NCBI GenBank assembly: GCA_009829735.1
Contig: CM020619.1
Coordinates: 34,016,283-34,080,282, forward strand
Direction: 5' to 3'
From: Pyropia yezoensis
Lineage: Eukaryota > Rhodophyta > Bangiophyceae > Bangiales > Bangiaceae
Length of the DNA: 64,000 nucleotides
Below, one piece after another: positions 56,301 through 64,000 of this stretch (its first letter is position 1; the number at the start of each line of letters is the position of its first letter). A model generated the notes under the pieces. It made no database searches and was not told the DNA's origin. It saw only the letters and a list, made by a program, of their open reading frames with translations. The position numbers and the translations under genes are program-made.

Positions 56301-57511
56301 ACTGGCCAGCAATGGCCGTCGACGTGGTCGACCACGTAAGGGGATGCCACCCCTGTGCACGTAACCGCATGAGTCTACATAGGCGGGCGTCTGCCATGAA
56401 GCTATTCCCACCTGATGGGCCCAACGAGCAAGTCGCTATCGACATACTCGGGCCACTTCCGATAACGGAAGAAGGGAACAGGTACATCCTGGTCATGTCT
56501 GACCGCTTCACTAGGCTGTCAAGAGCGGCAGCCATCCCGAATGATACGGCATACATGATCATGAACGCAGTGGTTGACCACTGGATCAGTGCATACGGAG
56601 TCATGAAGCAACTCCTCTCCGATAACGGAGCAAACCTTACGTCGGCATTCTGCACTAAGGTCCTGGGCATGTTCGGTATCGAACCACGTCGGGCATCCGA
56701 CTACCACCCGCAGTCCAACGGGCAGGTGGAGCGGTTCAACCGCACCATCGTAAAGATGCTACAGTGCTACGTGGCCGAGCACACGAACACTTGGGACAGG
56801 CTTCTGTCCGTACTCACCCTGGCATACAATGCCAGGCCACATCGGAGCACAAACATTGCTCCGCTGGAGTGGGTCATGCCACTAGGCGTCGGTAACTTGA
56901 CGCTGCCACCCGGCAGGTGCACTCGGTATGATACACCGAAGGGCCGACCCGCCGAACGCATCCACCTAGCTTGGTTGGCCAAGCTATCGTGGATGATTCC
57001 TAAGCTCAAGGCTGCCCTTGACAGAACACAACTTCGATATAAGAAGAACTTCGACGCCCGACTACGGGTGCGCAACGCAACCCTGGTAACAGGTGACTGG
57101 GTCTATATCAGACACCAGAAGTTCCGAGGGAACAAGCTTATGCAACCGGTCAAGGGACCGTACCAGATCCTCCACAGAGATGACCACTCTGTTATCCTAC
57201 ACTCCGATACGGAGAAACAACGCATCAGTGTGAATGATGTCACACCTGCTCCGAAGCCGGAACAGCCTCAGCCGGTACCGGCTGGGTTGCTACATGAAGC
57301 TCTTACAACCCACCGGTCAGATGACCCGGTGGGACCGGATGGGATTCCATACCAAGTAGAGAGCGTGGTCGGACACACCGACCCGGACCTACCAGGACCC
57401 TGGTACGTCAAGGTTATGTGGGTCGGATACGACTCACCCACCTGGGAACAGGCGGCAAATATACCCCGCCAACTCCTCATGCCGTACATGAGGCGACGAC
57501 GCCTACTGTAA
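53345..57511 (+). pseudogene. Element D pol (protease-RT-RNase H-integrase-chromodomain)
   Basis: Protease with DTGAGPNLIRK near 53680, reverse transcriptase with FCIDYRRLN and YLDD near 55080, RNase H, integrase with an HHCC part (CHPCARNRM), SDNGANLTS and HPQSNGQVERF near 56710. A C-terminal chromodomain follows (VESVVGHTDPD, then VGYDSPTWEQ) at about 57350-57500. RNase H before integrase plus the chromodomain fixes the chromovirus class. The frame is interrupted about once. Confidence 0.92.
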
Positions 57512-57590
57512 CAACCCAACCGACACCGACTTCGGCTGTTGGGGGGTGAGGCTTATACCTACTAAGTAGGGTGTGACGTGGTTACGGCAG

Positions 57591-57686
57591 ACTTAGGTTT
57601 CTAAGTAAAATCAGACTTAGGTTTCTAAGTCGAACCAAGCTTAGGTAACTAAGTAGAGCTAAGCTTAGGTAACTAAGTAAAACCTG
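57591..57686. repeat. Four 24-bp tandem palindromic repeats between convergent genes
   Basis: Units begin acttaggtttctaagt (twice) and gcttaggtaactaagt (twice), each followed by about 8 bp of spacer. Each unit contains a self-complementary core (ACTTAG..CTAAGT or CTTAG..CTAAG). They lie between the end of pol and the end of the opposite-strand ORF, so transcripts from either side would meet a row of small hairpins. A shared terminator or poly(A) region is a reasonable inference. Confidence 0.88.
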
Positions 57687-57989
57687 AACCTTAATAAGTT
57701 AACTTAAAGGTAAAGGCTAACTCCGATAATATCGAAGTAACTAGGGAGCTTACACGGGAAGATGACCTCCCCAAGCCCAGACACCAAGTGAGGGAGGATG
57801 ACCTCCCCAAGCATGAACCTACCGGATGAAGTTGGACGGGAGGCAAGGCACCACTGAGCCAGAAGGGGTACTCCCCAGGGCAGCAAACAGAGGCAAGCAA
57901 TGCCCCCAAAGGGGATGAGTTTATACTCACTACTACCCGGCTACCATAAGGGTTGCCGGGGCCCTCTCCCGCACAAACAATAGCACTCC

Positions 57990-60436
57990 TCAGTGGGTAG
58001 ACCCACTGCCCGAGGGAGGCCACTCACGCGTAAGCGCGTAGACCTCCGTGCTCCACCGGTCGGCAACGTCACGACGGTCGACCACCCGAGTTACCTCGGT
58101 GCATAGCTGGACGAGGGTGCTGCGGCCAGCCTCCACGTCCTCCAGAGCTTTCTGGAGGCGGTCCAGCACGCCACCGAAGCAACGCGCTGACCCAACCAGC
58201 GCAGCACCTGGGGGGATATCCCCCCAGCTAACAGAGAGACCCCCACGCATTGCGCGGGTAACAAGGGCGTCAACGCCCTCATACCAGAGACGGGGACCCC
58301 CGTCATGTAGGACAGGAGCGGGAGGTGACACTGGTGCAGCCAGAGGAGCCACAGGAGCCGACACGGCTACCACCGGAGCCGGTGGCACCTGATACGAGGC
58401 CCGGTAGGACCCTACCGAAGGGGCTCCACCGTAACCACGGCGGTACTCCGCCCGACGACGGGACACCTCACGCTCCCCACCCACAGAGCCCCACTCTCGG
58501 GGACGACGGCCAACCGCCGCCGGCATCGGGTTACCGAACCACGGAGCAAGGACCTGAAGAGGGTCATGGATAACCATGGGAATACCCAGGTCAGCAACAG
58601 CCTCGGTGGATGCCCACCCATGGCAACTGGGCTCACCCGGCTGAGTACGCCGGACACGCAACGAGTGACGAGGCAAGGGGGAAGCCCCAGCCTGCAGGTC
58701 CCGGTCGGGGGAAGGGCCAACACCCCAGCCCAGTTCACGGCATCGTGAACAGCCAGCAGGGCTTCGAACTCCCGGGCCAACCCGGTCTTGGCGGCTATCA
58801 GATCCACGCCCAACTGCGCGATGTGCCGACGGACACCCGTCGGAAGATGAAACAGACGACCCTGCCGGCGGACGGACAGCAAGAAGGATGAAGCCTGCCC
58901 GAGGGTAACCTCAAGGGTGAAGGTACCCTGCAACGGGTGGACCGGTCGCGAGGCCAACACACTCCCGAAGTAGCGAAGACAGGAGCCGGTGTCAAACCGG
59001 AAAGCAGGGGCGGGTTCCCACCCCTCCTGCCATAGCGGCGGGCGCACGGGAGTGTATACCGGAGCACGACCGTTGCCGGTCTGCAACGCACACGTTATAT
59101 CCGTGCGAAACGCATCCGCCATGACACCATGGTTACGTCGCCAACTCGACGCCGACTTCAACCCCGCCATAGGCGGGTAGGGAGCCGTCAACGACAGATA
59201 CGGGGGTACCCCCGGGTAGTAGTCAAAGTCGGGATACCGACCGGTACTGCCCACCGTCTCCCCAAACGCAACCGGCTCCGCCGCCGCCGCAATCCCCCGA
59301 GCACTAGCCGGGTAGTCAATCTCCCGCGGCAACGCGGGGGCAATCAGGTCGCAGACCCCGAAGTTGGGGTCGAGGTAGACCTCACCCCGTCCCACCCGGG
59401 TGCGCCAGAGCTGCGCATGCCGGTCGTCCGGCTGACTCAGGATCCAATGATGTTCCACCCGGACCGCGTTTGGCTGGTTGACCAGCCGCACCAACTCCCG
59501 CTCCCAGCTCGGGTCCACCTTAACGCGGCGGGAGGACTCTCCACGGGGATGCACCAGGTGGAAGTCCACCCGCATACGCCCATCGGACTCCATCGACTCT
59601 TGCACCGTGAGGCCTCGAACCCGAGCCACCAAGTCGGACACCGACATGGCGGGTTGACCCGCTGCCACGGCGACGCCGCCACCCAACGGGGCAACCCGGG
59701 CAGGACCAGGAAGAATCGGGGGCGCCGGGGGACGCACCACCGGCAGAGGGGCCGACGTCGGAGATGGACGAGGCCGAGGAGGAAGAAGAAGGGCGGGCGC
59801 CCGCCCGGAGTAACTCCCGGTGTCAACCGCCATGGGAGAAGGAGCGTCTTGACCGCTCGACACCCGCGGCACCGCAGGAAGGGTACCGGCGCCGGCACCA
59901 CCCGTCGGCGTAGCCCCCGCCTCGGAAGGGGAAGGCACTTGGACAGCCTCCGGAGCCGGAGCCCCGGCCGTGCGGACACCCGCACCGTCTTGACCCGCCG
60001 CACCGGGTGTCGCACCGCCACCACCACCCGCGTCAACGTCGGGACCGCCTCGAGGAGTCACCGCCCGGACACCCGGACCACCTTGACCAGCCGGAGTCGG
60101 CTGCGGGTCGCCACCTCCGCCGCAGGGCGGAACATCTTGAGGTAGCTGCGGTGAGCCGGCACCGGCACCAGGCTCCATCCGGGCAGCCGGCAGAGAGGGG
60201 GTAGAAGCCGCCACGCGCGGTTGACCGCCGGGTTGACCTCCGGCCGACGGCAGCGTCGTGCCGCTGCACACGGACGACAGTCCTCCGGCCGACAGACGGA
60301 CGGACACCGCAGGCCCGTCGTCGTCAGACGAGCTCACCCCGTAACGCGCGGCGTCGGGACCGACAGGCGCGTCGTCCTCCATCTCCTCCCCGATCAGGAG
60401 GTCTTCCTCCTCTCCAAGCACCTGGGGATAGGACAT
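57990..60436 (-). pseudogene. Opposite-strand extra ORF of element D
   Basis: Large frame opposite to gag-pol, tail to tail with pol (478 nt apart), interrupted about once. The ATG at 60436 gives MSYPQVLGEEEDLLIGEE; upstream only a GTG is available. The N-terminal third is acidic then Pro/Gly/Ser-rich. The middle holds a globular region with FGSVLASRP, RQGRLFHLP and FEALLAVHDAVNW, which match in order and spacing the FGSVMLTA, RRGMLWHLP and LEEMLRLHKLIEW motifs of the copy B extra ORF. The RS-like tail of the first family is lacking. Function unknown. Confidence 0.72.
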
Positions 60437-60466
60437 GATAACGGGTGCAGAGTCCCCCGCGCCCAC

Positions 60467-61009
60467 AAGCCGTCGACGGCTACGACCCGGTACGGTGGGT
60501 TAACCGGGACGAGCCAGGGAAGCGCGGGCACCCGCGCTTATGACCACAAACGGCCACGAGAAGTGCCGCAGGCACGCGGGTCGACCCGCGCCCCACGGGG
60601 CTACGACCGCGCCCCACCCAGGCACCTGGGCGGGACGGGGCCACACCCACACACGGGGTAAGTAAGGGGGGTCACCCCCAACCGCCCCCACGCAACGCGG
60701 GCAGCCCCCGCCCCCCACTCAATCGTCCACACGAGAGGGGCTCCCCTACCACCAGACACCTGGTGGCGGATCCGCTTGCACCACCCCTCGGAAAGGGGGG
60801 GCGTGAACAGCAACCCGCATCGGGAATTTAACGGTCCGGAAAACGGATCGTGTGTGTACCACACAAAGGGGGGCACCCCCCTCAGACAACTTCGAAAAGG
60901 GGTGTCTGTCGCGACGGGGCGCAAAGCCCCCCCCGACGGGTAAACGGTCACGCGACCCACTTACATTCGGTAACCCGAATGCAACTCGACCCGAGGACGG
61001 GCCGAATCT
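60467..61009. other. Region between extra ORF and 3' LTR of element D
   Basis: About 540 bp upstream of the opposite-strand ORF. The plus strand has many ggggg/ccccc runs and no convincing gene. It would be the 5' leader or promoter of the antisense ORF, as 20454-20779 is in copy B. Confidence 0.5.
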
Positions 61010-61021
61010 AAGGGGGGGATA
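61010..61021 (+). other. Polypurine tract of element D
   Basis: aagggggggata lies directly before the 3' LTR, in the position of the plus-strand primer. Confidence 0.65.
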
Positions 61022-61384
61022 TGTAGCAATATGGTTGTCCGTATTGTGACCCTAATATTAGGGGGGCTACTTCTAATCCTTGGCTTTCAATTTGAGAGTC
61101 CGTACTGGTCACGGTATCTATAAGTTACGTATGACCAGAGGGACTTGCATCTTGGGGTGGAGGGTAGTTAGTAGTGTCTCCGAGGGTTTATAACGAGGGG
61201 GCCGGTGGCGAATCCACCGCCGGCCAAGGTAGAACAACAAACCCCTCCCATTTGGGCTCCCATCTTGGTCCCGTGGCTTGCGCTCCAAGGACAGCAACCT
61301 TGGCCTCCCGGTGACGTTGGTGCCGATCCCCCTTGGTGAGTGCTCCCTGAGAGTGGACGTGCGACGGATTCCTATTGTGCTACA
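61022..61384 (+). repeat. 3' LTR of element D
   Basis: 363 bp, TGTAGCAATATGG at the start and TTGTGCTACA at the end; the ends form a perfect 7-bp inverted repeat. Confidence 0.95.
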
Positions 61385-63567
61385 CCCACGTCGGGTCATC
61401 GCGGTGCTGACGGGTGAGAACTTCCAGGTGGCTGGACGGGTGCAACTTGCCCCCGGCCGCGCCTGTTGTGCCCGTATCGTGCTTGATACCGGGTCAGGAG
61501 CCTCCTTGATACGCAAGTCGCTATTACCAAAGGAGGTGAAGCTCCAACGCTGGAGGTCCAAGGCTGACCATATGATTGACATCAATGGTGGGGTACTTCC
61601 CATCGTTGGTGCCGTGACCCGACCAACTTGGTTGTGTGTTGCTTCAGCAGCAGCCGGACAAGGAGTACTTGCCGGTGGGATACTTTAGTAAGGGGCTGAA
61701 CTCGGCCGAGAAGAACTACGGAGTCACCGAGTTGGAAGGACTCGCAGTGGTGTGGGCGGTGACGTCACTTCGTCACTACCTGGAGGGTGAGAAGTTCCTC
61801 GTCCGCTGTGACCACCGCGCGTTGCAGTTCATCTTTAAGACGGACTGTACGAACACTCGTCTCAACCGGTGGAGGGTGCGACTGGCACCCTTCAACTTTG
61901 ACATTGAGTACCGACCTGGCAGGCAACATGCCCTTGCCGACGGCCTCTCTCGGGTACCTACCGAGGGGCTGGACACTAACCCAGTCGATGAGGACATCCC
62001 CATTGTGGGGGTAGTCACGCGCTCGGGTCAGGCGTTGAACCCCGAGGCGCCAGGGAACAAGAAGTACTTGCCCCTGTCCCTGGACGAGGTGGTGAAGGCC
62101 CAGGCCGAGGATCCCTTCTGCAAGTCGCAGAGGGATATACTGGATACGGTGGTTGAGACGCGCTTCTTTCTGGGAGACGATGGCTTCCTCATGAGGAGGG
62201 GGGTATTCCAGGGGACCGAACAACTTGTCGTCCCCGCATCCCTCAAGGACAGTATCCTTGAGAGGGAGCACAACGCTCCCACGGGTGGACACCTGGGGTC
62301 TAGTAAACTGTACCAGACCCTGAGGACCAGGTACTACTGGCCGTCCATGGTGGTGGAAATCTACAGTTGGGTGGCTGCCTGCACAAGTTGTGCACAGAAT
62401 CGTCTGATGGAACGGCGGCCTACTACGGCTATGCTATTGTTCCCGGCCAAGGAGCCCTTCGCCGCGTTGGCGATGGACATCCTTGGGCCACTGCCCGTGA
62501 CCGAGGAGGGCAACCAGTACCTCCTGGTCATCTGTGACCGCTTCAGGAAACTTACGCGAGCGATCCCACTGGCAGAGATCACGGCCATGTCGGTCGTGTC
62601 AGCCTTCCTAGATCACTGGGTTGCCGCGTATGGCATCCCAGATAGTACACTATCGGACAATGGACCGCAATTTGCGTCTGTACTGTTTCAGGGAGTGCTG
62701 GATATGTTGGGGGTTAAGGCAAACTATGCCACCCCCTACCACCCACAAACTAATGGGCAGGTGGGGCGCTTCAACAAAACTATTGCTAGGCAGCTACGCC
62801 ACTATGTGAGTGAGCACGTGAAAACGTGGGACCAATACATTTCTATCCTTACTACTGCCTACAATTCGCAGGTTCACTCATCTACAGGGGAAGTACCCCT
62901 CGCTTTTGTGACCCCCCGTCGCGTGCGGTCTATTGCCATGCGGCGGTCGCTCCCAACTATGGAGGATGGTGGCAGTACGCCTACTCCTACTGAGAGTAAG
63001 GCGGAGTTCGCCGCTAGGCTTTAAAACCTCATCCCTAAAGTCAGGGCCGAGATGGACAAAGCACAAAAGCGCTACAAGCGTACCTTTGACAAAAAGGTGC
63101 GCAATGCTAAGCATGTCCCCGAGCAGGGTGACTGGGTGCCGGTACACTCGCACACCCCAACTTGGGGTAAGCTGGTATTCCAGACGAAGGGACCGTACCA
63201 GGTCCTTCGTACTGATGGGCGGCGCTTCACCATCGAAAGTGAAGATGGGGTCCGCACAGTGAACGGACAGGACGTGGTCAAAGTTGCACCACCGCCTGCA
63301 GGCGACCCAGATTGGGCACGTGCGTTGGAGTCGTGGCGCCTCCCCTCACTGCCTGCGGCCAAACAGGGCCCGCAGGAGTACGTGTTCGATAAGTTCATCG
63401 ACCACGGATGGGATGAAGACACTGACCGCCTCATGTTGAGGGTGCGTTAGTTTGGCTACAAAGCCGAGGACGGTACATGGGAGTATGTGGAGGACCTTCC
63501 TGCTGAGAAGGTCCGGGCGTACTGTGCCCGGAATGAGATAGACCCTAACAGCCCCCCCTCAACGTGA
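61385..63567 (+). pseudogene. Copy E pol, broken and shortened
   Basis: Recognisable parts are a protease-region segment, RNase H, integrase (HHCC and DDE signatures) and the C-terminal chromodomain. A reverse-transcriptase core is not seen. About three interruptions. Confidence 0.9.
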
Positions 63568-63678
63568 GGGAAGGCCGAGCAACAGTGCCACGAGAGTGCT
63601 TCAAGTCGAAGTGGTACGCAGAGTGGCTTTTAACTACAGCCCTAACCCTCACACTCCCACAGCAAAGGCAGCTGCCAA

Positions 63679-64000
63679 CTAGGCACGCATGCTAGACTCT
63701 CCCACTCCACGGCCCTCGCCCTCACGTGGAGGCGAGCGGCGATACCCACGCCGATAATGGTCTCCACTCGTTGGAGGGGGCGGCGGCTCCAAGTCGGAAC
63801 CGTCGCGCCCCTCACGGTCGCGCAAGTGGCGCCGACCGTGGCCACTCTTCTGCCTGGTCTTGCGCGCAAGTTTGCGACGCAGACGCTGGACAGACTCCAT
63901 CTCCGACGGGGTAGAGGACTCCGAAACGGAGTAAGACAACTCGTCTTCCGATACGGAAGGAGAGCGCCGCGAGTGTCGGCGACGACGGCGAGGAGGCGAG
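63679..64000 (-). CDS. Opposite-strand extra ORF of copy E, 3' part
   Basis: Arg/Ser-rich C-terminal part of the first-family extra ORF, open as far as the window edge. As in A, B and C it lies 111 nt from the end of pol, on the opposite strand. Confidence 0.7.
   Translation of the reverse strand, partial: SPPRRRRRHSRRSPSVSEDELSYSVSESSTPSEMESVQRLRRKLARKTRQKSGHGRRHLRDREGRDGSDLEPPPPPTSGDHYRRGYRRSPPREGEGRGVGESSMRA

Larger units (their letters stand above)
50629..61384 (+). mobile_element. Second-family Ty3/Gypsy chromovirus, element D, nested in copy E
   Basis: About 10.8 kb visible. It has a partial 5' LTR, primer site, gag, pol with chromodomain, palindromic repeats, an opposite-strand ORF, a purine tract and a full 3' LTR (363 bp, TGTAGCA...TGCTACA). 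It shares architecture and primer site with the first family, but its proteins are strongly diverged and its LTR unrelated. The right LTR ends directly against first-family pol sequence (cccacgtcgggtc), so D inserted into copy E. It is broken, with about three interruptions. LTRs differ at about five of 300 compared bases, suggesting a recent insertion. Confidence 0.93.
61385..64000 (+). mobile_element. Ty3/Gypsy chromovirus, copy E, interrupted by element D
   Basis: First-family sequence resumes inside pol right after the D 3' LTR and continues through the end of pol into the opposite-strand ORF, running off the window. Its LTR, gag and pol start would lie left of D, in the gap or beyond. 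It is broken, with about three interruptions, besides the insertion of D. E must be older than D. Confidence 0.92.

Noticed and set aside
1-64000. Bacterial or phage origin
   Set aside because: LTR elements with chromodomains, a Vip1-type kinase and an ER J-protein are eukaryotic; there are no operons and no ribosome-binding-site pattern.

Overview
The window looks like nuclear DNA of a GC-rich, intron-poor eukaryote. A bangiophyte red alga of the Porphyra/Pyropia type is my best guess. The reasons are the very high GC, single-exon host genes for plainly eukaryotic proteins (a Vip1/PPIP5K inositol-pyrophosphate kinase and an ER DnaJ of the DNAJC25 type), and heavy occupation by Ty3/Gypsy LTR elements. 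The organism call is inference; no marker gene settles it. I saw no rRNA, tRNA or CRISPR array.

Layout. 1-7340: copy A of a chromodomain-bearing Ty3/Gypsy element, minus strand, left end outside the window. 7341-11883: spacer with no recognised gene. 11884-21262: copy B of the same family, plus strand, complete with two LTRs and a 5-bp target duplication (acggc). 21263-43178: host island. In order it holds a repeat-rich spacer, a PPIP5K-type kinase (24572-26560, -), a Ser/Gly-rich protein with a duplicated basic motif (30405-31406, +), a DNAJC25-like ER J-protein (32267-33211, -), a Pro-rich membrane-anchored protein with Ig-like ectodomains (35711-37639, -) and a short protein with a CENP-B/Tigger-type DNA-binding domain (40166-40917, -, probably one intron). 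Between them lie extremely GC-rich simple repeats. 43179-50128: copy C (+), cut by a 500-N gap. 50629-61384: element D, a different chromovirus family, inserted into the pol region of a further first-family copy, E (61385-64000), which runs off the window.

The most striking point is element architecture. Besides gag and pol, both element families carry a large extra open reading frame on the opposite strand between pol and the 3' LTR, tail to tail with pol. In copy B it is 647 codons and open throughout. The extra frames of the two families are strongly diverged but share a recognisable core with the same order of conserved residues. This argues that it is an old, retained gene of this chromovirus group rather than chance. 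In D, four 24-bp palindromic repeats sit in the gap between the two convergent genes.

The host genes do not form an obvious pathway and look like independent single-gene units. The PPIP5K homologue shows only the kinase half of the usual two-domain enzyme.
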